Below, in pieces: positions 41,734-51,033 of a stretch of 64,000 nucleotides of DNA. Every line of letters starts with the position of its first letter. Within the stretch, counting starts at the first letter, position 1. The DNA is from Oerskovia turbata (lineage in GTDB: Bacteria; Actinomycetota; Actinomycetes; Actinomycetales; Cellulomonadaceae): positions 62,001-126,000 of the forward strand of contig NZ_JOFV01000005.1 of assembly GCF_000718325.1 (NCBI RefSeq), read 5' to 3'. Under the pieces are notes generated by a model, which did not search any database, was not told the origin of the DNA, and saw only the letters and a program-made list of their open reading frames with translations. The position numbers and the translations under genes were made by a program.

Positions 41734-42196
41734 GTTCCGGTGCGACGAAGGTGACCTGTCCGTCGTCGGACACCACGAGGCCCGGGTTGTGCGCGACCTC
41801 CCAGCGGAACCCGTCCGGGTCCGCGAAGTACCCCGAGTAGCCGCCCCACACGCGCACCTGCGCGTGCACGACGACGGAGCCTCCCGCGGCGAGCGCGCTC
41901 GCCAGGACGTCGTCCACCTCGGCGGGCGAACCGACGGTGTGCGCGAGCGTGACGGGAACCATGCGTCGCGGCAGGGGCTCAGGGGAGTGGTGGGCCTCGT
42001 GGATGCCGGGACCGGCCTCCTCGAGGAGGTCGGCACGGCGCCACAGCGAGAGCAGCAGGCCGTGACCGACCTGGAGGAAGACGACCTCGCCCGGGACCTC
42101 GTTGACCGGCTCCCACCCGAGGCCGTCGACGTAGAAGGTGCGCGCCCGGGCGACGTCGCGCACCCCCAGGGTGATCAGACTGACGCGAGGGTCCAT
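41714..42196 (-). CDS. VOC-superfamily (glyoxalase-like) protein
   Basis: A 160-residue vicinal-oxygen-chelate protein with two beta-alpha-beta-beta-beta halves. The first half is SLITLGVRDVARARTFYVDGLGWEPVNEVPG; the second contains VWGGYSGYFADPDGFRWEVAHNPG. It is of the glyoxalase/dioxygenase type with no assignable substrate. ATG 42196 lies 6 nt after a minus-strand TAGCGT, a leaderless arrangement. Confidence 0.85.
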   Translation of the reverse strand: MDPRVSLITLGVRDVARARTFYVDGLGWEPVNEVPGEVVFLQVGHGLLLSLWRRADLLEEAGPGIHEAHHSPEPLPRRMVPVTLAHTVGSPAEVDDVLASALAAGGSVVVHAQVRVWGGYSGYFADPDGFRWEVAHNPGLVVSDDGQVTFVAPEPDPGAW

Positions 42197-42250
42197 GGAC
42201 CCACGCTAGACCCGACCTGTGGAACGCGTCCCGACGAGGTCCCCGGACAC

Positions 42251-42290
42251 GACGGCGGGCCGCCGCTCCGTGGAGCGACGGCCCGCCGTC
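42251..42290 (-). terminator. Terminator of the DEAD-box helicase gene
   Basis: A 19-bp stem (42251-42269 and 42272-42290) with one position that mispairs on the plus RNA but forms G-U on the minus RNA. It lies 23 nt beyond the helicase stop on the minus strand. Confidence 0.72.
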
Positions 42291-42313
42291 AGGTCAGGCC
42301 GAGCGGTCGAGGA

Positions 42314-44044
42314 TCACTCGGCCGGAGCCGGCGTCCCTGCCGTCCCGGCACCCGACGCGCCGCCGTGCGTGCGGCGGCGGTTGCGCTGGCGACGCGGACG
42401 CGAGGGAGCTCCCTCGGTCGAGGCGCCGGCGGCCGGAGCCTCGGTGCGCGGAGCCTGAGCAGCGTCGGTGGAACCCGTGGACGAGGAGCGCTGTGCGCCC
42501 TCGCCGCTGCGGCCGCCCTCGCGGCCGCCGGACCGCGAGCCGCCGCGACCGCTGTCGCGGCCACCGGAACGGCCGGCGTCGCGCGAGCCCGAGCGGCCCG
42601 CGTCACGCCCCGCGTCTCGGCCGGTGCGCGACGGCGAACCACCACGCTTGCCGGTCTCGCCCAGGTCCTCGAGCTTCTCGGCGTCCAGGCCCGCGCGGGT
42701 CTGCGCCGACTTGGGCAGGCGGCCCTTGGTGCCCTCGGGGATGGTGAGGTCCGTGTACAGGTGCGGGGACGTCGAGTAGGTCTCGACGGGCTCCGGGATG
42801 TTCAGGTCCAGGGCCTTGTTGATGAGCGACCAGCGGGGCACGTCGTCCCAGTCGACGAACGTGACGGCCGTGCCCTTGTTGCCCGCGCGGCCGGTACGGC
42901 CCGTGCGGTGCAGGTACGTCTTCTCGTCCTCGGGGCACTGGTAGTTCACGACGTGCGTGACGTCGTCGACGTCGATGCCTCGCGCTGCGACGTCGGTCGC
43001 GACGAGCACGTCGATCTTGCCCGAGCGGAACGCGCGCAGCGCCTGCTCGCGGGCGCCCTGGCCCAGGTCGCCGTGGATCGCGCCCGACGCGAAGCCACGG
43101 TCCGCGAGCTCGTCGGCGACCTTGGCGGCCGTGCGCTTGGTGCGCGCGAACACGATCGTCAGGCCGCGGCCCTCGGACTGGAGGATGCGCGCGAGGACCT
43201 CGACCTTGTCGAGCGCGTGCGCCCGGTAGACGACCTGCTTGATGTTCTTGACGGTCTGGCCGCCGTCGTCCGGGTCGTTGGCCCGGATGTGCGTCGGCTG
43301 CGTCATGTAGCGGCGCGCCATCGAGACGACCGCGCCCGGCATGGTCGCCGAGAACAGCATCGTGTGGCGGGCGGCGGGCGTGCGCGAGAGGAGCTTCTCG
43401 ACGTCGGGCAGGAAGCCCAGGTCGAGCATCTCGTCGGCCTCGTCGAGCACGACGCAGCGGGCGCGCGTGAGGTTGAGGTGCCCCTGGTTCATGAGGTCGA
43501 TCATGCGCCCCGGGGTACCGACGACGACCTCGACACCCGCGTTGAGCGTCGCGATCTGCGGCTCGTACGCACGGCCGCCGTAGAGCTGGATGATGCGGAC
43601 GCTGCGCTTGGCCGACGCGGCCTCGAGGTCACCGGCGACCTGGACGGCGAGCTCACGGGTCGGGACGATGACGAGCGCCTGCGGCTTGCCCGGGGCGGGA
43701 AGCTGGTCGAAGCCCTCTTCGCCCGGAGCGACGACGCGGTGCAGCAGCGGAACGCCGAAGCCGAGCGTCTTGCCGGTACCGGTCTTGGCCTGGCCGATGA
43801 TGTCGTGGCCCGACATCGCGACGGGCAGCGTCATCGCCTGGATGGGGAACGGGTGGGTGATGCCGGCGTCGGCGAGCGCCTCGACGATCTCCGGGCGGAC
43901 GCCGAAGTCCGCGAAGGAGACGTCCTTGGCCTGGACGCTCGACGACAGCGTGCCCTGGACGTCGTCGGCAGGGCTCGCGGCAGGGGTCTCGGACGTGGGG
44001 AGGTCGAGCGCGGTGGGCTCGACGGGAGTTTCGGTGGTGGTCAC
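42314..44044 (-). CDS. DEAD-box RNA helicase with RGG-like tail
   Basis: A 576-residue ATP-dependent RNA helicase. The Q motif is FADFGVRPEIVEALADAGITHPFPIQ, motif I GQAKTGTGKT, Ia PTRELAVQV, II VVLDEADEMLDLGF, III FSATMP, then IVFARTKR, VATDVAARGIDV and VI YLHRTGRTGRAG. After about residue 450 comes a disordered Arg/Gly/Ser/Asp tail of SRDAGRSGGRD-type repeats, typical of RNA-binding RhlE/CsdA-like proteins in ribosome assembly and cold growth. GTG 44044 follows GAGG. A leader of up to about 320 nt may precede it. Confidence 0.92.
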   Translation of the reverse strand: MTTTETPVEPTALDLPTSETPAASPADDVQGTLSSSVQAKDVSFADFGVRPEIVEALADAGITHPFPIQAMTLPVAMSGHDIIGQAKTGTGKTLGFGVPLLHRVVAPGEEGFDQLPAPGKPQALVIVPTRELAVQVAGDLEAASAKRSVRIIQLYGGRAYEPQIATLNAGVEVVVGTPGRMIDLMNQGHLNLTRARCVVLDEADEMLDLGFLPDVEKLLSRTPAARHTMLFSATMPGAVVSMARRYMTQPTHIRANDPDDGGQTVKNIKQVVYRAHALDKVEVLARILQSEGRGLTIVFARTKRTAAKVADELADRGFASGAIHGDLGQGAREQALRAFRSGKIDVLVATDVAARGIDVDDVTHVVNYQCPEDEKTYLHRTGRTGRAGNKGTAVTFVDWDDVPRWSLINKALDLNIPEPVETYSTSPHLYTDLTIPEGTKGRLPKSAQTRAGLDAEKLEDLGETGKRGGSPSRTGRDAGRDAGRSGSRDAGRSGGRDSGRGGSRSGGREGGRSGEGAQRSSSTGSTDAAQAPRTEAPAAGASTEGAPSRPRRQRNRRRTHGGASGAGTAGTPAPAE

Positions 44045-44464
44045 TGGTGCCTCGTGGTTCTGATGTCTGGCGCGAGGCGCCGCACGTGCGTGATCGACCC
44101 GACGGTTCGGCGGGTCCACGATGCTCCGGGAAGTCCCAGGCAGGTACGGTCTCTCGCGCCTAGTGGCCGGCAGCCGATCGTGGGTATTCGCCGCGAAGAC
44201 GTCGTCGGGGGTCGTCGGCCCTGAGGCGCGAACCCCGGTTCCGCCCGCGCGCACCGACCGAGGTCGGCGTCGTGCAGTGTCGTTCGCAAGTCTTTCGGCA
44301 CGGGGTGGGGCTCAGGAGCGCCCACCGGGGGCCGGGGGATTCGGACGACCGGGCAACCGATGTACCCACCCATAGTATCCGACTGCTCCTGCTGGACCCG
44401 TCATCACCCGGGTTGTCACGTTTCATGTCGCAGCCCGCGGAGGGCGCTCGACTATCCTGGCCGG
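44045..44464. other. Divergent intergenic region, DEAD-box helicase / ferritin-like gene
   Basis: About 420 bp with no gene seen. A minus-strand TACTAT (44372-44377) could be the helicase minus-10, leaving a roughly 320-nt leader as in cold-shock helicase genes. On the plus strand, TATCCT (44453-44458) is 6 nt before the ferritin-like start. Confidence 0.45.
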
Positions 44465-45202
44465 ATGAGCGAGCCCCTGCACCACGACCTGTCCGCCGGT
44501 ACGGAGAGGCTCGCGACCGACCGCGACGTGATCGGTCTCCTGGGCCTCATCGCGTACACCGAGCTCGCGACGTTCGGGCGCCTGGCCACCGACGCGGCGA
44601 ACGCCCCGACCCTCGCGCAGCGCCACCAGCTCTCGCGGCACGCGGGCAGGATGCTCGCGCGGCACGAGCTCGTCCTGGAGCGCATCGCGGACCTGGGCGG
44701 CGACCCGGAGGCGGAGATGGGCGCCTTCGACGGCATCTTCGACGACTTCGAGAGCCGCACCCCGTCGAGCACCTGGTGGGAGGGCGTCCTCAAGGGATAC
44801 GTCGGGCACGGCGTGGCCGACGACTTCTGCCGCCTCGCCGCGGACGGGCTCGACGACCGCTCCCGCGACCTGGTCCTGGCGATCCTCTCGGACGGCGTCG
44901 ACTCCGAGCGGTCCGCGACCGTCATCGCCGACGCCGCCGCGGCGGACCCCGTGCTCGCGTCGCGCCTCGCGCTGTGGGGTCGACGCCTCGTGGGCGAGGC
45001 CCTCGGGCTCGTGCAGTCGCTGCTCGCCGAGCGCGAGGGGCTGAGCCGACTCCTGGCGGACGGCGCGGGCCACCGCACCGAGGCCGGCACGCCCGGGTCG
45101 GCCGACGTGACGGGCACGGCCGCCGACCGCCAGGCCTGGGTGTTCTCCCAGCTCACGGCCGAGCACACGCGCCGCATGGGGCGGTTGGGCCTCGCGGCCT
45201 GA
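44465..45202 (+). CDS. Ferritin-like fold protein
   Basis: A 245-residue all-helical protein of the ferritin-like superfamily found across actinobacteria near DEAD-box and DUF3107 genes. Helices carry GLIAYTELATFGRLATDAANAP and GRMLARHELVLERIADLGGD, with Glu/His positions that could bind iron; another helix has RRLVGEALGLVQSLL. It resembles the tRNA-hydroxylase (MiaE)-related group, but I cannot confirm that activity. ATG 44465 is 6 nt after TATCCT, giving a leaderless start. Its final codons, GLAA plus stop, are repeated twice more downstream. Confidence 0.8.
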   Translation: MSEPLHHDLSAGTERLATDRDVIGLLGLIAYTELATFGRLATDAANAPTLAQRHQLSRHAGRMLARHELVLERIADLGGDPEAEMGAFDGIFDDFESRTPSSTWWEGVLKGYVGHGVADDFCRLAADGLDDRSRDLVLAILSDGVDSERSATVIADAAAADPVLASRLALWGRRLVGEALGLVQSLLAEREGLSRLLADGAGHRTEAGTPGSADVTGTAADRQAWVFSQLTAEHTRRMGRLGLAA

Positions 45203-45256
45203 GCGGTGGGGTACGGCCTCGCGGCCTGAGCGGTTCGACACGGCCTCGCGGCCTGA
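45188..45256 (+). repeat. 27-bp tandem repeat covering a stop codon
   Basis: Units start at 45188, 45215 and 45242 (the last partial). Each begins GGCCTCGCGGCCTGA. The first encodes the last four residues and TGA of the ferritin-like gene. The period is 27 bp. Confidence 0.9.
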
Positions 45257-45270
45257 GGTCCCCGAGGCGA

Positions 45271-45311
45271 CGAGAGCGGGGCCCCGGCTGACAGCCGGGG
45301 CCCCGCTCTCG
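45271..45311. terminator. Bidirectional terminator
   Basis: Perfect 19-bp arms (45271-45289 and 45293-45311) around a 3-nt loop, between the ferritin-like gene and the convergent DUF3107 gene. Confidence 0.8.
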
Positions 45312-45346
45312 TGCGCTGTGCGCTCCGGGTGCACGCCGGACGCGAG

Positions 45347-45571
45347 TCAGAGCGAGCCGAAGCCCACCCGACGCTGCTCCTCGGTGCCGATCTCGACGTA
45401 GCCGATCGACGCCGTCGGGACGATGACGCGGCGTCCGCGCGAGTCGAGCAGCTCGAGGGCCGGACCGCCGGCCAGCGCAGCGGAGACGGCGGCGGCCACG
45501 GCCTCGGTGGTCTCCTCCGTCTCGATCACGAGCTCGCGGGCCAGGTTCTGCACACCGATGGTGACTTCCAC
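45347..45571 (-). CDS. DUF3107 small protein
   Basis: A 74-residue protein matching the actinobacterial DUF3107 family (start EVTIGVQNLARELVIETEET, end IGYVEIGTEEQRRVGFGSL). The function is unknown. GTG 45571 is chosen because AAGGAG lies just upstream and the family begins there. A longer frame from 45628 has no support. Confidence 0.85.
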   Translation of the reverse strand: MEVTIGVQNLARELVIETEETTEAVAAAVSAALAGGPALELLDSRGRRVIVPTASIGYVEIGTEEQRRVGFGSL

Positions 45572-45707
45572 GTGATTCTCCTTCGCGAGCGTCGCCCGCG
45601 GGTGATCCCGCCGGCCACTTGTCGACAACTCCTCCGATACTAACGAGATTCCCGGGCGTCTCGGACGTTCCCGCGCTGGTGGCGGCGGGTGAGGGGGCGG
45701 GCGGGGC

Positions 45708-46391
45708 TCAGCGGTCGCGGCGGAGCATCCCGTGGACCCCGCGCCACGCGAGCGCGGGCACGAGGCGTGTGAGCTCCTCGTCCGTCACGTCGGTGCCGAC
45801 GCGAGCGGCCTCGCCCGCGGCGTTGCGCGCGATCGCGGTGCAGGTGCGGGCGACGACGAGCGCCTCGTGCGCGGTGAGGGTCGTCAGCCGGCCGAGGACG
45901 ACGGCGAACTCGCGGGCGTTCACCTCGTCCGGCTCGAGGACGCGGGCCCGGACGTCCGGGTCGCGCATGACGTCGGACTCGAACAGGAGGCCCGCGGACG
46001 GGCCGGCGCTCCGCGCGTAGTCGACGTAGGCGCGCACGATGGCTTCGATCACGGCGAGCCCGTCGACCGCGAGGGCGTCGACGTCGGCGGGGGACGTGCC
46101 GGGCGGCGGGGACCGGAACGGCGTGAGGACGGTGCGGACCGAGTCCACGAGGGCCGCGCCCTGCTGGTCGACGAGCGCGAGGTACAGGTCGAGCTTGGAC
46201 GGGAAGTGCCGGTAGAGGACGGGCTTGCTGACCCCGGCTCCGTCGGCGATGTCGTCCATCGTGATGTGGTGGTAGCCGTGGTCGGAGAACAGGCGTTCGG
46301 CGACGGTGAGCAACTGCGCCCGCCGTTCGCCCCGGGGCATGCGTGCGCGCACGGTACCGGGCATTCTCTGCTTCTCTGCGACCCCCGACAT
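45708..46391 (-). CDS. TetR-family transcriptional regulator
   Basis: A 227-residue TetR protein. The helix-turn-helix is RRAQLLTVAERLFSDHGYHHITMDDIADGAGVSKPVLYRHFPSKLDLYLALV (about 21-72), a standard sequence; the C-terminal ligand domain is TetR_C-like. ATG 46391 follows a minus-strand TACTAT by 6 nt, so it is leaderless. It is divergent from the DUF3152 gene across only 57 bp, which makes that gene or its own gene the likely target. The effector is unknown. Confidence 0.9.
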   Translation of the reverse strand: MSGVAEKQRMPGTVRARMPRGERRAQLLTVAERLFSDHGYHHITMDDIADGAGVSKPVLYRHFPSKLDLYLALVDQQGAALVDSVRTVLTPFRSPPPGTSPADVDALAVDGLAVIEAIVRAYVDYARSAGPSAGLLFESDVMRDPDVRARVLEPDEVNAREFAVVLGRLTTLTAHEALVVARTCTAIARNAAGEAARVGTDVTDEELTRLVPALAWRGVHGMLRRDR

Positions 46392-46448
46392 GCGGCGATA
46401 GTACGGGCAGCGCCGCAGTGGTGCGGCGGGCGGTGCGATCATGGACAC

Positions 46449-47489
46449 GTGAATGCACCAGGAGCGCCCGTCGATGGTTGGAGGGGACCCCTGGGGGATC
46501 GTCCGGTGGAGGGTGAACACCCAGGTCAGGCCCTTTTCCCGGGCCCGACGGCGTCGCGCACGCCGCGTGGGGGGCGCAACCGGGCACGGGTCGGGGGCGC
46601 GCGTCGGCGCGGGATGCGCGGCGGTCCGGCGGCGGCGTTCGTCGTGGCCGGTGTCCTGGGCGGGATCGGGGCCGGTGTCCTCGGCATGGGGGCGCTGCTC
46701 CCCGGTGCGCCCACGGATCCCGTGGCCTCCGGTGCGACGGACGGCCCGGGGGGTGACGGCGTCGGGCAGGAGGTGGCCGCGCCCGAGGCGACCGCCGGTG
46801 CCGCGGCGGACGGGACCGCCGGCACGGAGGGCGCGACGGACGTGCGCTCGGAGGGCACCGCGAGCCGCTCGGTCCGTGACCCGCAGCTCGGTCTCGACGG
46901 CCCGGGGGCGCTGCCGCTGCCCCTCGAGAGGGTCGTCGAGGAGGGGTCGGGACTGGTCGGCCGGGAGGTCGTGCCGGACCTCGGCGGGGCGCTGGTGATC
47001 GTGCCGGCCGAGGTGCCCGCCCCCGGAGCGGGGACGGTCAAGCGCGTGCGCGTCGAGGTCGAGCAGGGGCTGCCCGTGGACGGCGAGACGTTCGCGGCCG
47101 CCGTGCTCGCGACGCTCAACGACCCGCGGGGCTGGAGCGCGGTGGACGGCGTGACGTTCGCCCGGACCGGCGGTGACGCGGACATCCGCGTGGTCCTTGC
47201 GAGCCCGGCCACGACCGACCGGCTGTGCGCCCCGCTCAAGACGATCGGCGAGTACTCGTGCGGGACGACGGGCGCAGCGATCCTCAACTTCTCGCGCTGG
47301 GTGAACGGTGCCACGGACTTCGGGCAGGACCTGCCGCTGTACCGGCAGTACCTGGTGAACCACGAGGTCGGGCACGTGCTGGGGCACCGGCACGTGAGCT
47401 GCCCGGCGCCCGGTGCGCTCGCCCCCGTCATGGTCCAGCAGTCCATGTCGACCGAGGGCTGCCTGCCGAACGGGTGGCCGACGCTCTAA
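46449..47489 (+). CDS. DUF3152 exported zincin-like protein
   Basis: A 346-residue protein with a basic N-terminus of about 55 residues, one membrane or signal helix (AAAFVVAGVLGGIGAGVLGMGALL, about 60-83), an Ala/Gly/Thr-rich linker, and a C-terminal domain of about 200 residues. The domain holds NHEVGHVLGHRHVSCP, an HExxHxxGxxH zinc site of metzincin type, plus four cysteines likely to form disulfides. The family is DUF3152, whose activity is not known to me; peptidase function is inferred. GTG 46449 is 6 nt after GATCAT. Confidence 0.85.
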   Translation: MNAPGAPVDGWRGPLGDRPVEGEHPGQALFPGPTASRTPRGGRNRARVGGARRRGMRGGPAAAFVVAGVLGGIGAGVLGMGALLPGAPTDPVASGATDGPGGDGVGQEVAAPEATAGAAADGTAGTEGATDVRSEGTASRSVRDPQLGLDGPGALPLPLERVVEEGSGLVGREVVPDLGGALVIVPAEVPAPGAGTVKRVRVEVEQGLPVDGETFAAAVLATLNDPRGWSAVDGVTFARTGGDADIRVVLASPATTDRLCAPLKTIGEYSCGTTGAAILNFSRWVNGATDFGQDLPLYRQYLVNHEVGHVLGHRHVSCPAPGALAPVMVQQSMSTEGCLPNGWPTL

Positions 47490-47550
47490 CCGTCCCCGTG
47501 CAGGGCCTTGGCTGCCTGACGATGTGGGTGCCTCGTGATCAGATCTTCGG

Positions 47551-50500
47551 GTGCTGCACCTTCCCGACCTCCGCCTCGTCCTGCCGGACACCGCCTCCGC
47601 GGCGCCCGTCCGGCTCGACGAGACCCAGCGGGCCGCGCTCGACGCGGCGCGCACGGAGCCTGCGACGCTCGTCGTCGGGGCGCCCGGGACGGGCAAGACG
47701 ACCGTCGCCATCGAGGTGGCCGCACAGGCGCTGAGCGAGGGCGTGGACCCGGCCCGGATCCTGGTGGTCGCGGCGTCGCGACGGTCCGCGGCGGAGGTAC
47801 GCGACCGGTTGTCGGCGCGCGCGGACCGCACGGTGAGCGCCCCCATGGTCCGCACGGCGGCCGCCGCCGCGTTCGCGGTCCTGCGGGCACGGGCCGCGGC
47901 GACCGGTGAGCCGCCGCCCACCCTCATCTCCGGCCCCGAGCAGGACCTCCTCCTCGCCGAGCTGCTCGCGGGTCACCTCGACGGCGAGGGTGTGCCGCTG
48001 CGCCTGCCGGACGGGCTGCCGGAGGAGGTGCTGGCCCTGCGGGGCCTGCGCCAGGAGCTGCGCGACCTCCTGATGCGCGCGGCCGAGCGCGGCCTGACCC
48101 CCGCGGACCTCGACGACCTGGGCGCGCAGCACGACCGCCCCGAGTGGCGGACCGCCGCGCAGGTGTACCAGGAGTACCTCGACGTGACGGCGCTGCGGGT
48201 CGGGACCCCGGACCTGGGCTCGCGCTACGACCCGGCGGTCGTGGTCGACGAGGCGGCCGAGGCCCTGCTCGCCTGGGAGGACGAGGTCACGGGCGCTCCT
48301 CGGCCCGGGTGGGACCTGGTCGTCGTCGACGACTACCAGGAGGCCACGATCGCGACGGCGCGCTTCCTGCGCGTGGTGCACGACGACGGCGCGCGCCTCG
48401 TCCTGCTCGCGGACCCGGACACGGCCGTCCAGACCTTCCGCGGCGCGAGCCCTGCCCTGGTCGGGCGGGCGGCGGCGCCCGTGCGACGGCGCGCCGCGAC
48501 GGGCGAGTTCGACGCGCGGGTCGAGGTCCTCGGCACCGCCTGGCGGCAGGAGGGCGACCTCCGCGAGGTCACGCGGACCGTGACGACCCAGATCGGCACG
48601 GTCGCGGGCGCGGTCCACCGCGGGGCGGCGGCGTCGCCCGTCCCCGGCCCGGAGGACGGACCGCCGCGCGGCGCCTCGGTCGCGCTGCTCGGCAGCGGCG
48701 CGGAGGAGGCCGCGTACGTGGCCCGCGAGCTGCGCGCCGAGCACCTGCTGCACGGCACCCCCTGGGGGCGCATGGCCGTGGTCTGCCGCGCCGGGGCCCA
48801 GCTCGCGACGCTGCGCCGCGCGCTCATCGCGGCCTCGGTGCCCGTCGGCATCCTCGGCTCGGACGTGCCGCTGCGTGAGGAGCCCGCGGTCACGCCGCTG
48901 CTCGCGATCATGCGCGTCGCGGTCGGCCTGCCCCCGGCCGGGTACTCGCGGGGACTCGACGGCGTGCGCGGCGCAGCCGGGATCGACGACGCCCTGACCC
49001 GCGACGTGGGCGATCCCGCCGAGACGCTGATCGAGCGCGATCCCGCCGCGTCGGACGACCCGTCGGGCTTCGACGAGCTGGACCCCGTGACGGCGGCCGC
49101 GCTCGTGACCTCCCCCGTGGGAGGCCTCGACGTGGTCGCGTTGCGGCGTCTTCGCAGGGCGCTGCGCGCCGAGGAGCTCGGCTCGGGCGGCGGCCGCACC
49201 TCGGACGCGCTCCTGGTCGAGGTCCTGCTCGACGAGTCGCGCGCCGCGACGCTGCCCACGAGCGTGCGGCGCGGCGCCGTGTCCGTGGCCCGGGTGATCG
49301 CCGCCGGACGGGAGTCCACCCGAGCCCCCGACGCGACCGCGCAGACCGTGCTCTGGGCGATCTGGAGCGCGACCGGCCTGTCGGACCGGTGGCGCGACGC
49401 AGCGCTCGGCGGGGGGGCCGTCGGCGCCCGCGCCGACCGCGACCTCGACGCGGTCCTCGCTCTCTTCCGCGCCGCCGAGACCTTCGTCGACCGCATGCCG
49501 GGGGCTCCGCCGTCGGCGTTCGTGGAGTACCTCGAGTCCCAGGACCTGCCCGCCGACTCGCTCGCGGCCCGCGCCGCCGGCACGGACTCGGTCGCCGCCC
49601 TCACGCCCGCCGGCGCGGCAGGACGCGAGTGGGACGTCGTGGTCGTGGCCGGGGTCCAGGACGGCGTGTGGCCGGACCTGCGGCTGCGCGACTCGCTGCT
49701 CGGGTCGGAGGCGCTCGTCGAGCTCCTCGCGGGGCGCTCGCAGGACGCGCACGGCCTGGGGCCGGACGCCCGGAGGGCCGTCCTCACCGACGAGCTGCGG
49801 TCCTTCGCGGTCGCGACCTCGCGCGCGACGCGTCGCCTGCTCGTGACGGCCGTGAGCGACGTCGACGAGGTCCCCTCGCCGTTCGTGGATCTCGTGTGCC
49901 CGCCCGCAGGGCCCGACGACGACACGCCCACCGCGAGCGGCACGCCGGACGACGGCGACGGACCGGCGGCACCCGACGAGGAGCGCGACCCGCGCCGCGT
50001 CGAGGTGGGGCAGCCGCTCGACCTGCGTGGGCTCGTCGCCTCGGCGCGCAGCCTGCTCGTCGAGCAGGTCGTGCGGGAGGTGCCCGTGACGTCGTCCGCC
50101 GCCGCGCGCCCAGGCATGCGTGGGGGGCGACCGGACCGGACGGACGCCCCCGACCCCGAGCGCGCCGACGCCCTCGCCGAGCTGTTGGCGGACCTGGCGC
50201 TCGCGGGTGTCGGTGAGGCCCGCCCCGAGTCGTGGTACGGCGTCAACCCGGTCTCGAGCACAGAGCCCCTGTGGGGGCCGGAGGACACGGTCATGATCTC
50301 GCCGTCCAAGGTCGAGTCGGTGAGCCGGTGCGCGCTGCGCTGGGCCGTGGAGAGTGCGGGCGGCACGGCTCCCGACGCGACCGCGCAGTCGCTGGGCAAC
50401 CTCGTCCACTCGATCGCGCAGGAAGCGCCGCGCGGGACGCACTCCGAGCTCGCCGCGGAGCTGGACCGGCGCTGGCCCGAGCTCGCGCTCACGCCCGGGT

Positions 50501-51033
50501 GGCCCGCGACCCAGACGCGCCACAAGGCAGAGGACATGGTGGGCCGCCTCGCGGGATACCTGCAGTCCTCGGGTAAGCCGCTGCTCGTCGAGGCGCCGTT
50601 CGAGCTCGAGATCGGCCGGGCCGTGCTGCGCGGCGTCATCGACCGGGTCGAGGACGCCGGGGACGGCGCGGTGCGCGTCGCGGACCTCAAGACGGGCAAG
50701 ACCAAGCCGTCGGTCGCGGAGGCCGTGACCAACCCCCAGCTCGGTACCTACCAGCTCGCCGTCGAGGGCGGGGTGCTCGACCTGCCCGACGGCACCCGCA
50801 GCGCGGGCGCACAGCTCGTGTTCGTGGGCGACGGCAAGGACGCGGGCCTGCGGACGCAGCCCGCGCTCGAACCTGAGCCCGACGGGTCGAGCTGGGCGCG
50901 CGAGCTCGTCGAGGACGTCGCGGACACCATGGCGGACTCGGTGTTCACGGCCCGCGAGAACAAGCTGTGCTCGGTGTGCCCCGTGCGCCGCTCCTGCCCC
51001 CTCATGACGGAAGGCCGCCAGGTGATCGCATGA
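47551..51033 (+). CDS. adnA: AdnA: helicase-nuclease subunit with Fe-S cluster
   Basis: A 1160-residue subunit of the AdnAB end-resection machine used in actinobacteria in place of RecBCD or AddAB. Walker A is VVGAPGTGKTT (about 41-51). The Walker B position reads VVVDDYQEA (about 255), less canonical than in AdnB, as expected for the weaker motor. The nuclease near 1025-1055 has GVIDRVED, VADLKTGK and a later Gln-Tyr (QLGTYQ). Four cysteines, one in SRCALRW (about 925) and three in LCSVCPVRRSC (about 1139-1149), match the AddB-type 4Fe-4S staple. Its TGA overlaps the adnB ATG. Confidence 0.93.
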   Translation: MLHLPDLRLVLPDTASAAPVRLDETQRAALDAARTEPATLVVGAPGTGKTTVAIEVAAQALSEGVDPARILVVAASRRSAAEVRDRLSARADRTVSAPMVRTAAAAAFAVLRARAAATGEPPPTLISGPEQDLLLAELLAGHLDGEGVPLRLPDGLPEEVLALRGLRQELRDLLMRAAERGLTPADLDDLGAQHDRPEWRTAAQVYQEYLDVTALRVGTPDLGSRYDPAVVVDEAAEALLAWEDEVTGAPRPGWDLVVVDDYQEATIATARFLRVVHDDGARLVLLADPDTAVQTFRGASPALVGRAAAPVRRRAATGEFDARVEVLGTAWRQEGDLREVTRTVTTQIGTVAGAVHRGAAASPVPGPEDGPPRGASVALLGSGAEEAAYVARELRAEHLLHGTPWGRMAVVCRAGAQLATLRRALIAASVPVGILGSDVPLREEPAVTPLLAIMRVAVGLPPAGYSRGLDGVRGAAGIDDALTRDVGDPAETLIERDPAASDDPSGFDELDPVTAAALVTSPVGGLDVVALRRLRRALRAEELGSGGGRTSDALLVEVLLDESRAATLPTSVRRGAVSVARVIAAGRESTRAPDATAQTVLWAIWSATGLSDRWRDAALGGGAVGARADRDLDAVLALFRAAETFVDRMPGAPPSAFVEYLESQDLPADSLAARAAGTDSVAALTPAGAAGREWDVVVVAGVQDGVWPDLRLRDSLLGSEALVELLAGRSQDAHGLGPDARRAVLTDELRSFAVATSRATRRLLVTAVSDVDEVPSPFVDLVCPPAGPDDDTPTASGTPDDGDGPAAPDEERDPRRVEVGQPLDLRGLVASARSLLVEQVVREVPVTSSAAARPGMRGGRPDRTDAPDPERADALAELLADLALAGVGEARPESWYGVNPVSSTEPLWGPEDTVMISPSKVESVSRCALRWAVESAGGTAPDATAQSLGNLVHSIAQEAPRGTHSELAAELDRRWPELALTPGWPATQTRHKAEDMVGRLAGYLQSSGKPLLVEAPFELEIGRAVLRGVIDRVEDAGDGAVRVADLKTGKTKPSVAEAVTNPQLGTYQLAVEGGVLDLPDGTRSAGAQLVFVGDGKDAGLRTQPALEPEPDGSSWARELVEDVADTMADSVFTARENKLCSVCPVRRSCPLMTEGRQVIA

